This document shows positions 41,855 to 50,931 of a DNA stretch of 64,000 nt, in pieces (the stretch's first letter is position 1; each line of letters begins with the position of its first letter). The translations under genes and the position numbers were made by a program. The notes beneath the pieces were generated by a model. That model searched no databases and was not told where the DNA came from. It was given only the letters and a program-made list of their open reading frames with translations. This DNA is from a bacterium (GTDB lineage Bacteria; Actinomycetota; Acidimicrobiia; Spongiisociales; ZC4RG35). The DNA is taken from NCBI GenBank assembly GCA_028823995.1, contig JAPPFD010000031.1, forward strand, positions 58,112 through 122,111. The letters are read 5' to 3'.

Positions 41855-42790
41855 ATGAGTAGAAGATCAACATTCAAGGCCTCTCTCCTCCTGGCGGCCT
41901 TTTCCCTGGTGCTGGCGGCCTGCGGAGATGACCTCGGCGACGTCGAGACCATCAAGCTGGCGGTGAACCCCTGGGACGGTTCGGCGGTCAACATTGCGGT
42001 GGCCGCGGCCGTTCTGGAGGGAGAGGGCTACACCGTGGAGAGAGTCGAGATCGACGAGAACGCCCAGTGGGCTGCCATCGCCGCCGGCGACCTGCACGCC
42101 TCCCTGGAGGTCTGGCCCTCCGGGCATGCCGACAATGTTGCTTCCTACATAGATGGAGGCGGCGGTGTCGTGAACGGCGGTGAACTCGGGGCAGTAGGCA
42201 AGATCGGCTGGTGGATTCCCACCTACGTGGTGGATCAGAACCCGGCGGCCGGCACCTGGCAGGGTCTGCAGGACCCGGCAACGGCCCAGGTGTACGCCAC
42301 CGCCGAAACCGGCGACAAGGGACAGTTCCTGATCGGCGACCCCAGTTGGGTCTCCTATGAGCAGGACATCATCGACAACCTCGGGCTGCACCTCGAGGTT
42401 GCCTATGCCGGATCGGAAGAGGCCCTGCTGGCCGCGATGGACTCGGCTACCAGCCGCGGCGATCCGTTGCTGTTCTACTGGTGGACTCCCCACTCGGCGT
42501 TCAGCAAGTTCGACCTGACGGCATTCGAGCTGCCGGCCTACTCCGACGAGTGCTATGCATCCGGCGCGGTCGACTGCGACTATCCGGACGACGTCTTGTT
42601 CAAGATCATGTGGGACGGCTTGGAGGAAGGAGCCCCGACCGCTTTCACGATCCTCTCCAACTTCAGCTACACCAACGAGGACCAGATCTTCATGTTGGGC
42701 AAGCTGGATGAGGGATTGTCGGTGGATGAGGCCGCCGCTGCATGGATGGACGCCAACGAGTCCGTCTGGCAGGCCTGGATCCCCGGATAA
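41855..42790 (+). CDS. Glycine betaine/quaternary amine-binding lipoprotein 2 (OpuAC/ProX-like)
   Basis: 311 aa, lipobox LVLAACGDD (Cys23). One OpuAC-type domain: KLAVNPWDGSAVNIAVAAAVL, LEVWPSGHADNV, IGWWIPTYVVDQ, LFYWWTPHSAFS. Trp/Tyr-rich segments fit a cage for a quaternary ammonium ligand. It is shorter and clearly different from the binding proteins at 13.3-16.7 kb, so the two transporters may prefer different ligands. GGACAAGGAT serves as ribosome site. A terminator follows at 42820. Confidence 0.9.
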   Translation: MSRRSTFKASLLLAAFSLVLAACGDDLGDVETIKLAVNPWDGSAVNIAVAAAVLEGEGYTVERVEIDENAQWAAIAAGDLHASLEVWPSGHADNVASYIDGGGGVVNGGELGAVGKIGWWIPTYVVDQNPAAGTWQGLQDPATAQVYATAETGDKGQFLIGDPSWVSYEQDIIDNLGLHLEVAYAGSEEALLAAMDSATSRGDPLLFYWWTPHSAFSKFDLTAFELPAYSDECYASGAVDCDYPDDVLFKIMWDGLEEGAPTAFTILSNFSYTNEDQIFMLGKLDEGLSVDEAAAAWMDANESVWQAWIPG

Positions 42791-42819
42791 ACCGTCCTTC
42801 ACAAGACCCATTGACGACC

Positions 42820-42856
42820 CAGGTGAGGCTGCCCTACGGGGCGGCCTCACCTGTTT
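42820..42856 (+). terminator. Terminator after transporter 2
   Basis: CAGGTGAGGC pairs with GCCTCACCTG, extended by five inner pairs (one G-U) around a four-base loop. Followed by only TTT, so a weak U-tract but a strong stem. 30 bp after the binding protein stop. Confidence 0.75.
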
Positions 42857-42962
42857 GCGGAGGGGTTCGCTCTCGACGCTCCTCTCTCACCCCGTCCAAT
42901 AGCTTTAGCGGCGTCGAAGTCGCACGCACCCCTAGACTTGGGCCTGCCCAACTGAGAGTGCC

Positions 42963-43193
42963 ATGGGAGATCCAAAGGTAAGAAGACGCGTCGGGCTGGT
43001 GGGGCTGCTGTGCTGTGTTTTCCTGATCGTCGCCGAGGAGATAGTGGATGTCGAGTTCTTCGGGGAGGCGCTCCTCGGGCTTTTCTGCATAGTCCTTCTG
43101 GGTACCTCGGCTACCGAAGAGGGCAAGACCGGCGCTGAGGCACCCGCCGAAGACCCCGAGGCCGTCCGAAGGTTGGCAAGACCATCATTCTGA
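42963..43193 (+). CDS. Small predicted membrane protein
   Basis: 76 aa, ATG at 42963. A basic N-terminus (PKVRRRV) is followed by two hydrophobic stretches (about 11-24 and 34-48) and a hydrophilic tail rich in Glu/Ala. No family recognised. It fits between a terminator and the methyltransferase gene, with no strong Shine-Dalgarno, so its reality rests on composition alone. Confidence 0.35.
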   Translation: MGDPKVRRRVGLVGLLCCVFLIVAEEIVDVEFFGEALLGLFCIVLLGTSATEEGKTGAEAPAEDPEAVRRLARPSF

Positions 43194-43265
43194 CCTCTGC
43201 CAGGTCCCGGGCGCCTGCCGCCGGCGGCGAGGCAACGAGGTCGACCCCGACTTGGATGTGGGTAC

Positions 43266-44153
43266 TTGTTTAGAGAGCTACTGGAGGAAGAGGGCGTTCT
43301 GGTGGCCGATGGGGCAATGGGCACCACCCTGTTCGGACTGGGCCTGGAGAGCGGGGACTGCCCGGAGAGGCTCAACATCGAGCGGCCGGAGATGATCTCT
43401 GAGGTCCATCGCCTGTTCGTGGAGGCAGGAGCGGACCTGTTTCTCACCAATACCTTCGGGGGTAACCGCCGCCGTCTGGCCCTGCACGGTCTGGAGGACC
43501 GGGTTGCCGAGTTCAACCGGGCCGGAATGGAGATCGGCCGCCAGGTGGCGTCCGACGTCGGGAGGCCAGTGGCGGTGGCGGCCAGCGTGGGTCCCACCGG
43601 CGACCTCTTCGAGCCCCTCGGCCCGCTGAGCCATGGCGAGGGGGTGGAGGTGTTCTCAGAACAGATGGAGGCGCTGGTGGAGGCGGGGGCCGATGTGCTG
43701 TGGATCGAGACCCTGTCCTCCTGGGAGGAGATCTCGGCTGCCACCGAGGCGGCCTCGGGCTTTGACACGCCCCACGCGGTGACTCTCAGCTTCGACACCA
43801 ACGGGCGGACCATGATGGGCCTGCGGCCTGCGGATTTCGGACAGTGGTGGACCGACCTGCCCCCGGACGGTCGCCCCTCGGCGCTGGGGGCCAACTGCGG
43901 CACCGGCTTGGAAGAGGCGTTGGAGGCGGCCGCAGCCATTGCGGGCACCGCTGAGGGGGCATGCGTGATCGTCAAGTCCAACTGCGGCATACCGGTATAC
44001 GAGGGCGGGGGACTCACCTATCCCCAGGGTCCCGAACTCATGGAAAGCTACGCACGTAGGGCGATGGAGGCAGGATGCCGCATCATCGGAGCGTGCTGCG
44101 GCTCCACTCCCCGCCACATCCGGGAGATCTCTTCCATAGCGGCGACACTCTGA
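43266..44153 (+). CDS. BHMT-like homocysteine S-methyltransferase
   Basis: 295 aa from a TTG (no better start in frame). Homocysteine-methyltransferase barrel: VADGAMGTTLF, LFLTNTFGGNR, and the three zinc Cys in ALGANCG (C211) and IIGACCGSTP (C277, C278). This fold includes betaine-homocysteine methyltransferase (BHMT), S-methylmethionine-dependent enzymes and the N-terminal module of MetH. Bacterial Bmt enzymes of about this size use glycine betaine, and the position beside the betaine island supports that. It would yield dimethylglycine and methionine. A methyl-corrinoid donor via MtgC is an alternative. Confidence 0.82.
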   Translation: MFRELLEEEGVLVADGAMGTTLFGLGLESGDCPERLNIERPEMISEVHRLFVEAGADLFLTNTFGGNRRRLALHGLEDRVAEFNRAGMEIGRQVASDVGRPVAVAASVGPTGDLFEPLGPLSHGEGVEVFSEQMEALVEAGADVLWIETLSSWEEISAATEAASGFDTPHAVTLSFDTNGRTMMGLRPADFGQWWTDLPPDGRPSALGANCGTGLEEALEAAAAIAGTAEGACVIVKSNCGIPVYEGGGLTYPQGPELMESYARRAMEAGCRIIGACCGSTPRHIREISSIAATL

Positions 44154-44255
44154 GATAGCGCTTTCATCGGCCCCGAGGTCAGGGCCTCGCCGCCCTATGA
44201 CGCGGGGGCGGGTCCAGCGGCAGTCATGTCCCATCGGCTTCCATACACTGCGCTT

Positions 44256-47249
44256 ATGCGGTTTGTGGTCTTCGACCTGGAAGCGAACGCCGACCATCCC
44301 CGCCCCGAGTGTCAGGAGATCATCGAGATCGGCGCCCTGACGGTGGAAGACGGCCAGGTGTCGAGGGAATTCTCCAGCCTGGTCGCTCCCACACCCGGTC
44401 GGCCGCTGGCCTCCCTGACGGTCCAGTTGACCGGCCTCACCCCCGAGATTCTGCGGGGAGCGCCGTCCAGGAGACCAACCTTCGAGAAGTTCCTGGAATT
44501 CTGCGGGGATCTCCCTCTGGTCGCCCACAACGGGAGCACCTATGACTATCTCCTGCTCATGGCGGAATTGGACCGGGTGGGTCTGGGGGAACCCGGGGGA
44601 GAGCGACTCGACACCCTCGAGTTGGCTCATGTGGTGTTCCCCCGAGCCGGGAAGGAGTCGGTCCCCGGCATCGGGGGAGGCATGCCTCCGCCTTCACGGC
44701 GCCTGGTGGATCTGGCGGAACACTTCGGAGTCACCGAAGGCGTCGGGCCTGCCCATCGCGCCCTGTCTGACGCCCGGAGGGTGTGGGGAGTGATGGACGG
44801 CATGCTGGGGGAACTCAACCGCGACGATCCCGTCCGCCGCGCCCAGCGGTGGATCCTGGAGATCACGGGTCACCCCTGGGCGATCTTCTGCCAGCCGGAC
44901 ATCGCCGACATCGGAGTGGCCTACCGGCCGGACCTGGTGGAAGTGATCCCGCTGCCTCCCCCGTCCGAAGAAGAACAGGATCCCCCTTCCGAGCCGGCGT
45001 CCGATGCGTGGAACGGGGAGGAGGAAGTCGAACGGGACATTGACCTCCCCGAACTGGTGGCTCCCCTGACCGAGGGTGGAGAACTGATGACCGAGGGCAT
45101 GGAGCATCGGCCGTCGCAGGAGGAGATGGCGCGACAGGTGGCTGCCAGCCTTGCCCGGTCCGAGAACCTCATGGTGGAGGCTCCCACCGGCACCGGCAAG
45201 ACGCTGGCTTACCTGGTGCCCGCCACTCGCCTGGCCGCCTCCTGGAACACCCAGATTCTCGTCTCCACCTACACCAAGGCATTGCAGGATCAGGTGTGCC
45301 TGACCCTGCGCGACATCTCCCGACGACTGTCGCCGGTCCGGTGGACGGTCCTTAAGGGGCTCAGTAACTACTTGTCGGTACATGCCCTGGCAGAGGAATT
45401 GGTGTGGCTGGATCCCTTCGAGTCGGGTCGGATTCGGGACAACCCGCTCTTTTCCGACCAGGCATCGGATCATCTGGCGGACCACCATCTCGGCCTGGCC
45501 CTGGCGGTCGTGTTGGGTTGGGCGGCGGAGACTCCCACCGGTGAGTGGGACGATCTTCGCGACGGCTGGCTCAGAAGGCGCGACGCCACCATGTACCGGC
45601 TCCGTTCCCGGCTTTCGATGACCGAGACTCCCGGCAGGGCCCGCAACGCCCTGGAGAAGCGGTGCTTCTTCGTGCGGGCTTTGAAGCGGCTCTCGGCGGC
45701 GCAGATAGTGGTGGCCAACCACTCGCTGATGCTGCTTCGCGACCAGATGACCGGCTACAGCCCGCGCCTGATAGTGGATGAGGCGCACGAGTTGGAGTCG
45801 GCTGCCCGGTCGGCTTTCACGGGGACGGTGAGCCGACGCGTCCTGTGGCGCCTTCTCTACATGGTGTACCACCCCAGGTCCTCGGGAAGCCTGCTGCGTC
45901 GCTACCTGGGTTCCCTGCCTTCCGGCTCGGCGAGAGACCGCGGCCAGGTCGGGGCCGAGCGGGTGGTGCGCTACTGGCGGGCCTGCGAGCCCGGCATCGA
46001 CGACCTGGGGGAGACCCTGCTGGAATACCTCGAGGCGACGAGAGGATGGTCGCCCGGAGCGGAGGAGTCCTTCTCCACCCGCATCACCCGGGTGGACCTC
46101 AACCGTTCCCTGTGGCGGGAGGTGACCGGGGCGCTGGAACAGTTGGCGGAGGCCTTCTCCTTTCTGGCCGAGGTCCTCGACGCTCTTCCGGTTCCCGACC
46201 GTTTGCGGGCCGATCGATCGTCAGACGAGTTGAAGCGGCGGATCATCTATGCAAGCGGGGGAGCCAAGACGATCGCGGAACTCTGCTTCCAGATGGCGAA
46301 CATCGACTCTGAAGACCTCTTGGAGGTGGCCCTGGTCGGCGACCTTGCCTGGACCGAAGCAGAGTGGCGATGGAAGCTGAGCGCGGTCCCTCTGGAAGTG
46401 AACCAACGCCTGGCGGAGGTCTGGGAGGAGAAGAAGTCGGTGATCATGACGTCCGCCACTCTCACGGTGGCAGGGTCCTTTGACTACGTGGCGGCCGGCC
46501 TGGGAATCGGAGAGAGTCGCAAAGAGCTTTTGGAGAGTCCGTTCCCCGACCTGCCCAGGCAGATGCTGGTGGTGATCGCCGGGTACCTTCCCAGTCCCAG
46601 CGGACCCAGCCTGGAGGAGTTCGCCGAGGTTTCTCCGGCGGAGATGGCCCGCCTGTTCGAGATCAGCCGGGGCCGGGCGCTGGCGCTGTTCACCGCCAAC
46701 CGGCGGATGGAGCGGGCGGCCGGGTACCTGAAAGATCGCCTCTTTCCCGGGTTCACGGTGCTCTGTCAGGGCGAGGCCTCAGCCCCGGAGCTCACCGAGG
46801 GCCTGCGCAATCCCTCCCAGCCCACCTGCCTTCTGGGAAGCGGCACCTTCTGGCAGGGGATCGATGTTCCGGGCGAAGCGCTCAGCCTGCTGGTGATGGA
46901 GAAACTTCCCTTCTCCTCTCCCGAGGACCCGGTGGTGGCCGCTCGTCAGGAGGTAATCGGCCGCCGCGGGGGAAGGCCCTTCGAGGACTTCCTCCTACCC
47001 GAGGCGGTCCTGGGCTTCCGGCAGGGCGCCGGACGGTTGATCCGGACTCCCGCCGACCGGGGGGTGCTGGTGGTGCTTGACAAGCGCCTGGGTTTTGCCG
47101 GGTATGCCCCCCGGTTCCTGGACAGCCTCACCGGTTCGCCCCCGGTGTTGAAGGCCGAGCGGCCTGTCCAGTGTTACCGGGCCATCGCCCGCCACCTGGG
47201 GACCGGGCCTGACAGCCTCAAATGGGACGGCGGCGGCGCGAGGAGATGA
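44256..47249 (+). CDS. dinG: DinG-family protein: DnaQ-like 3'-5' exonuclease fused to XPD/DinG helicase domain
   Basis: 997 aa from the ATG at 44256 (an in-frame ATG at 44226 is possible). Residues 1-180 are a DEDD exonuclease: VVFDLEANADHPRPECQEIIEIGAL, VAHNGSTYDY and HRALSDARRVW. The helicase core follows with EAPTGTGKTLAYLVPA (Walker A), VDEAHELESAAR (DEAH) and QGAGRLIRTPADRGVLVVLD (motif VI). The four Cys that hold an Fe-S cluster in XPD and E. coli DinG are mostly absent: LKGLSNYLSV has Ser in place of Cys and only one Cys (KRCFF) remains. This matches exonuclease-fused DinG proteins reported to lack the cluster. Converges with and overlaps the CoA-binding gene by 32 bp. Confidence 0.9.
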   Translation: MRFVVFDLEANADHPRPECQEIIEIGALTVEDGQVSREFSSLVAPTPGRPLASLTVQLTGLTPEILRGAPSRRPTFEKFLEFCGDLPLVAHNGSTYDYLLLMAELDRVGLGEPGGERLDTLELAHVVFPRAGKESVPGIGGGMPPPSRRLVDLAEHFGVTEGVGPAHRALSDARRVWGVMDGMLGELNRDDPVRRAQRWILEITGHPWAIFCQPDIADIGVAYRPDLVEVIPLPPPSEEEQDPPSEPASDAWNGEEEVERDIDLPELVAPLTEGGELMTEGMEHRPSQEEMARQVAASLARSENLMVEAPTGTGKTLAYLVPATRLAASWNTQILVSTYTKALQDQVCLTLRDISRRLSPVRWTVLKGLSNYLSVHALAEELVWLDPFESGRIRDNPLFSDQASDHLADHHLGLALAVVLGWAAETPTGEWDDLRDGWLRRRDATMYRLRSRLSMTETPGRARNALEKRCFFVRALKRLSAAQIVVANHSLMLLRDQMTGYSPRLIVDEAHELESAARSAFTGTVSRRVLWRLLYMVYHPRSSGSLLRRYLGSLPSGSARDRGQVGAERVVRYWRACEPGIDDLGETLLEYLEATRGWSPGAEESFSTRITRVDLNRSLWREVTGALEQLAEAFSFLAEVLDALPVPDRLRADRSSDELKRRIIYASGGAKTIAELCFQMANIDSEDLLEVALVGDLAWTEAEWRWKLSAVPLEVNQRLAEVWEEKKSVIMTSATLTVAGSFDYVAAGLGIGESRKELLESPFPDLPRQMLVVIAGYLPSPSGPSLEEFAEVSPAEMARLFEISRGRALALFTANRRMERAAGYLKDRLFPGFTVLCQGEASAPELTEGLRNPSQPTCLLGSGTFWQGIDVPGEALSLLVMEKLPFSSPEDPVVAARQEVIGRRGGRPFEDFLLPEAVLGFRQGAGRLIRTPADRGVLVVLDKRLGFAGYAPRFLDSLTGSPPVLKAERPVQCYRAIARHLGTGPDSLKWDGGGARR

Positions 47250-47700
47250 CCCCGGTGTTGAACCCGGCGGCATGCAGCCCGCCGGCAAAGCGGGCGTGCT
47301 CGATTTTCAGGCAACGGTCCTGAACCACCTGCAACCCGGCGTCGCGGGCCCGGGCGGCGGCTTCCTCGTGGCGGAGGCCCAACTGGAACCAGACCACCTT
47401 GGCGCCGACCTCGATCGCCTCCTCTACCACGCCGGGGAGTTGGTCCTGTCGGCGGAAGACGTCGACGATGTCGGGTGGCTCGGGGAGGTCCGCCAGGCTG
47501 GGGAAGGTGGGAATCCCCAGGACATCGGTATAGACGGGGTTGACCGGACGGATCAGATAGGGGGTGCGGATCAGGTAGGTGGCGACGAAGTTGGAGGAGC
47601 GAAGCGGGTTGGCCGAGACACCCACCAGCGCCACGCTGCGCGCCCTTCGAAGAATCGCCAGCCGCTCGGTGGCGGTGGCGTCGTGGGGACGCTCAGACAC
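47218..47700 (-). CDS. CoA-binding domain protein (YccU-like)
   Basis: 160 aa from a GTG overlapping the metY stop by eight bases. A single Rossmann domain: ILRRARSVALVGVSANPLRSSNFVATYLI, YLIRPVNPVYTDVLGIPTFPSL, VVWFQLGLRHEEAAARARDAGLQVVQDRCLKIEH. This matches COG1832 proteins, which bind CoA or a related nucleotide but have no settled function. The 3' end overlaps the convergent dinG gene by 32 bp. Co-transcribed with metY, as in many actinobacteria and proteobacteria where this family sits beside sulfhydrylase genes. Confidence 0.85.
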   Translation of the reverse strand: MSERPHDATATERLAILRRARSVALVGVSANPLRSSNFVATYLIRTPYLIRPVNPVYTDVLGIPTFPSLADLPEPPDIVDVFRRQDQLPGVVEEAIEVGAKVVWFQLGLRHEEAAARARDAGLQVVQDRCLKIEHARFAGGLHAAGFNTGVISSRRRRPI

Positions 47701-48988
47701 GGGCCGCCTCCCCGAGGGCGCTGTCGAGGTCGGCCAGGATGTCCTCGATGTCCTCCAGGCCCACCGAGATGCGGATCGTGTCGTCACCCACTCCGGCGGC
47801 CGCCCGGGCCTCGGGGGACACCTGTTGGTGGGTGGTGGATGCGGGATGGATGACCAGCGTCTTGGTGTCTCCGACATTGGCGAGGTGGCTGGCCAACTGC
47901 ACCGTCTCGATGAACCGTACCCCGGCGTCGTAGCCCTTCTTCAGTCCGAACGTGAACACCGCTCCCGGTCCGGCCGGGGTGTACTTCTCGACCAGGTCCC
48001 TTCCGGGGCTGTCGGGGAAGATGGGATAGCTCACCCACGACACGGCCGGGTTGGCGGCCAGGAAAAGGGCCACCTCACGGGCGTTCTCCACGTGCCGTTC
48101 CATCCGGAGCGGAAGAGTTTCAAGCCCCAGCAGCAGCAGGAAGGAGTTGAAGGGTGAGATGGCGGCGCCCACGTCCCGCAGCAACTCGGCGCGGGCCTTG
48201 GTGAGGTAGGCGTACTCGCGGAAATTCTCCCAGAAGCGCAAGCCGTGATAAGCGGGGGAAGGATCGGTCATCACCCCGAAGTTGCCGTTGTCCCACGGGA
48301 AGAGGCCCGACTCCACGATGGCGCCGGCGATCACCACCCCGTGGCCTCCGATGAACTTGGTGGCGGAGTGGACCACGATGTCCGCTCCCCATTCGAAGGG
48401 CCGGCACAGCCACGGTGACGCGAAGGTGTTGTCGATCATCAGGGGAACCCCGTGGTCATGGGCAAGGGCGGCGATCGGCTCGATGTCGAGCACCTCCCCA
48501 CGGGGATTTCCGATCGTCTCTCCATAGACCAGCTTGGTCCGGTCGGTGATGGCTTCCTCGATGTTCTCCACCCGGGAGGCGTCCACGAAGGTGGTGTGGA
48601 TCCCCATGCGCCGCAGCGTCACGTCGAACTGGGTGATGGTCCCGCCGTAGAGGTTGCGGGCCGCCACTATTTCGTCGCCTTCCTTGCAAAGGGTCAGCAC
48701 CGCTATCAGTTGCGCGGCCTGTCCGGAAGCGGTGGCTAGTCCCCCCAGCCCTCCTTCCAGGGAGGCGAGCCGCTCCTCGAAGGCGGCGGTGGTGGGGTTG
48801 CTGATCCGGGTGTAGATGTCCCCGTAGTTCTGGAGCGCGAAAAGGTCGGCGGCGGACTGGGCGTCTTCGAAGACGAAGGAACTGGTGGCGTAGATGGGCA
48901 TGGCCCGCGCGCCCGTCTCGGGGTCGGGCCGCTGGCCGGCATGGATGGCTCGGGTGGAGAAACCCGCCAGGTCTTTGGGTAAGGCCAC
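47693..48988 (-). CDS. metY: O-acetylhomoserine sulfhydrylase (Cys/Met metabolism PLP enzyme)
   Basis: 431 aa, the length typical of MetY rather than the shorter MetB/MetC. PLP-Lys motif HSATKFIGGHGVVIAGAIV, phosphate-binding YTRISNPTTAAFEERLASLEGG, and MIDNTFASPWLCRPFEWGAD. It would make homocysteine from O-acetylhomoserine and sulfide. Homocysteine is also the acceptor for the BHMT-like enzyme at 43.3 kb, so the two could form a methionine route fed by betaine methyl groups. Confidence 0.92.
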   Translation of the reverse strand: MALPKDLAGFSTRAIHAGQRPDPETGARAMPIYATSSFVFEDAQSAADLFALQNYGDIYTRISNPTTAAFEERLASLEGGLGGLATASGQAAQLIAVLTLCKEGDEIVAARNLYGGTITQFDVTLRRMGIHTTFVDASRVENIEEAITDRTKLVYGETIGNPRGEVLDIEPIAALAHDHGVPLMIDNTFASPWLCRPFEWGADIVVHSATKFIGGHGVVIAGAIVESGLFPWDNGNFGVMTDPSPAYHGLRFWENFREYAYLTKARAELLRDVGAAISPFNSFLLLLGLETLPLRMERHVENAREVALFLAANPAVSWVSYPIFPDSPGRDLVEKYTPAGPGAVFTFGLKKGYDAGVRFIETVQLASHLANVGDTKTLVIHPASTTHQQVSPEARAAAGVGDDTIRISVGLEDIEDILADLDSALGEAARV

Positions 48989-49044
48989 GGGTCGCAGTTT
49001 AGGGACTTGGCCCCTGCGACCCGTAGCCGGGTTTGGGGCGGCTT

Positions 49045-49440
49045 TTAGGCGGGCAGCCCGTTGGCGGCGCCGGTGACCGGTATCTTGCGAGGCCGGGACG
49101 AGGCTGCAACTGGGATGGTGAGGGTGAGAACGCCATGCTCGTAGGCGCTGGTGGTCTCGGAGATGTCGAGATCGCTTCCGATCACGAACCGCCGGCGGAA
49201 GCTCCCGCTGGGCCGCTCCACGAAGAACACCCGGGCCTCCTCCGGTCGGGCGGCCGCGGTGTCACGCTGGGCGGAGATGGTGAGGGTGTTCTTGGACACC
49301 TCCACATCGATCAGCTCGGGGTCCATCCCCGGCATGTCCACCGTCACCACGAAGTTGTCGTCCACCAGGTAGACCTCGGAGGGGAGGGTGTTAGAGACCG
49401 CGGATGGGAACTCGAAGAGGGGATTGATCCTGGCCAACAT
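49045..49440 (-). CDS. Hsp20-family small heat shock protein
   Basis: 131 aa from the ATG at 49440, preceded by AAAGGAAG (an in-frame GTG at 49446 is less likely). Alpha-crystallin domain: VYLVDDNFVVTVDMPGMDPELIDVEVSKNTLTISA, RRFVIGSDLDISETTSAYEHGVLTLTIPV, the last carrying the conserved GVL/LTIP element. A cytoplasmic holdase chaperone. The region just upstream (49480-49530) is unusually AT-rich for this window and probably holds its promoter. No CIRCE element seen. Confidence 0.9.
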   Translation of the reverse strand: MLARINPLFEFPSAVSNTLPSEVYLVDDNFVVTVDMPGMDPELIDVEVSKNTLTISAQRDTAAARPEEARVFFVERPSGSFRRRFVIGSDLDISETTSAYEHGVLTLTIPVAASSRPRKIPVTGAANGLPA

Positions 49441-49728
49441 GGGCACTTCCTTTCTGCTGAGGCTAGGAATATCAGATTACATAAAGCATAACACATAGAA
49501 AATCTTATATATTCCCACTGAGATATTAGCCAATGGATGCGGGGTTTGATGCGGTTAGCCCAGCAGTTGGTGACGATCCCCACGCCGTCGCCTCCGGTTG
49601 GGCGGACCAGGGAAAATGATCGGCCCCTCAGGGCCGGACCGATTCCTATCGATCCGTTAGCATGCCGGAGAAGAGCACAACCACCACAGCCGCACCAGAT
49701 GGGGCGTTGAAGCCGGAAGGACTCGGCC

Positions 49729-50931
49729 TTGCCACTCGCCACCCGATTTGACGAACTGATCCAAGCAGTAGAGGGCGGGGATGCGGGCCGGTGCCGAGAG
49801 ATCGCTTCCCTTCTCAAGGCCGAATACGTCATAGTGCACGATGGGCTCCGTAACGCGGTGGCCAGGACCCTTGCTGAAGGGATCCAGATTGCAGGCCCTG
49901 ATGAAGGTGAGGCCATCGGTCGTCGGGTGGTGCTGGACCTGATGGGTGACGGGGAGATACCCCAGTACTCCCAGGGTCCGATAATGCAGCGGCTCAACAA
50001 CATCGCGGCCGGATGGCATTGGCATGCCACCGAATTCGAACTGGTGGAGAATCCTGAGCGTTTCACTTTCATCCTGGGTCCGTGCGGAAGCGGAATGCGC
50101 TTGATCCAGGAGGGGAAATACAAAGGCAACAGGGCCCTGCCTCTCTCGGTGCGCCCGACTCGCTCCACTTTCATGTCTACCGACTATCCGAGTTATTGCA
50201 ACCACTGCTCGGAAATGGGCCACGCCGCCCTTCGCTACAACAAGGCGGTGTTCATCGTCGAGGGTTGGACGCCGTTGCGGGAGCAGGGACTATGCCTGCA
50301 GCACACCTACAAGGACGGTCACCTCCCTCCCGACGAGTTCTACGAACGGGCCGAACTCCCCTTGCCGGATCGGGCGAGCCTGGAGGTGAAGGTAGCTGAT
50401 CCGAAGCGATGGCTCACCGACGAGCAACTGGTGTGGATAGCCACCCATCCCCTCGACCGGTTGATTCGGTTGGTGGAAGGCGGAGACCGGGAGAAGGCGA
50501 TCGAGCTTGTCGACGAGTGCCTGTTCGGATGGCGCGACGCCATCCACGATGTGTACCGGTTCTGGCTTGCCCTGCTTTGGCTCGAGGTGAGGAACTCGCT
50601 GGGTCACGAGGTCATGGAGAGCGTTGTGAGGAGCTCGGGCTATGAATTGTTCGCTGTGATGGACCCCACCAGGGCGGCCGACCCGGGAGCGGCCTGGAAG
50701 GAGTACTGGCGCTGCCACCTGCGTCTCAACGGCTATGACATCGCCGGGGGAGTCGGCACTTACCGCAACGCCATCGAGGCCATGGTTGATCCTTCACTGA
50801 TCGAAGCGGGAGAGCATGCCGAAACCCTGATCGGTCTGATAAGCGAGGGAATTGCGGGAGACGGCCACCACCTGGGGCGGCTGTCGGTGGAGGGTGATGA
50901 GCTTGTGCACGAGGTCCGGTTGCCTTCGTGA
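49729..50931 (+). CDS. Uncharacterised Cys/His-rich protein
   Basis: 400 aa from a TTG, the choice supported by GGAAGG seven bases upstream. I do not recognise the family. The central part is rich in conserved-looking Cys and His: ILGPCGSGMRL (C119), YCNHCSEMGH (C157, H159, C160, H165) and GLCLQHTYK (C189, H192), possibly a metal site. The first 90 and last 170 residues are mainly helical. No signal peptide or membrane segment. Its stop overlaps the start of the Gfo/Idh/MocA gene by four bases, so it belongs to the sugar-related module at 49.7-56 kb. Confidence 0.8.
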   Translation: MPLATRFDELIQAVEGGDAGRCREIASLLKAEYVIVHDGLRNAVARTLAEGIQIAGPDEGEAIGRRVVLDLMGDGEIPQYSQGPIMQRLNNIAAGWHWHATEFELVENPERFTFILGPCGSGMRLIQEGKYKGNRALPLSVRPTRSTFMSTDYPSYCNHCSEMGHAALRYNKAVFIVEGWTPLREQGLCLQHTYKDGHLPPDEFYERAELPLPDRASLEVKVADPKRWLTDEQLVWIATHPLDRLIRLVEGGDREKAIELVDECLFGWRDAIHDVYRFWLALLWLEVRNSLGHEVMESVVRSSGYELFAVMDPTRAADPGAAWKEYWRCHLRLNGYDIAGGVGTYRNAIEAMVDPSLIEAGEHAETLIGLISEGIAGDGHHLGRLSVEGDELVHEVRLPS

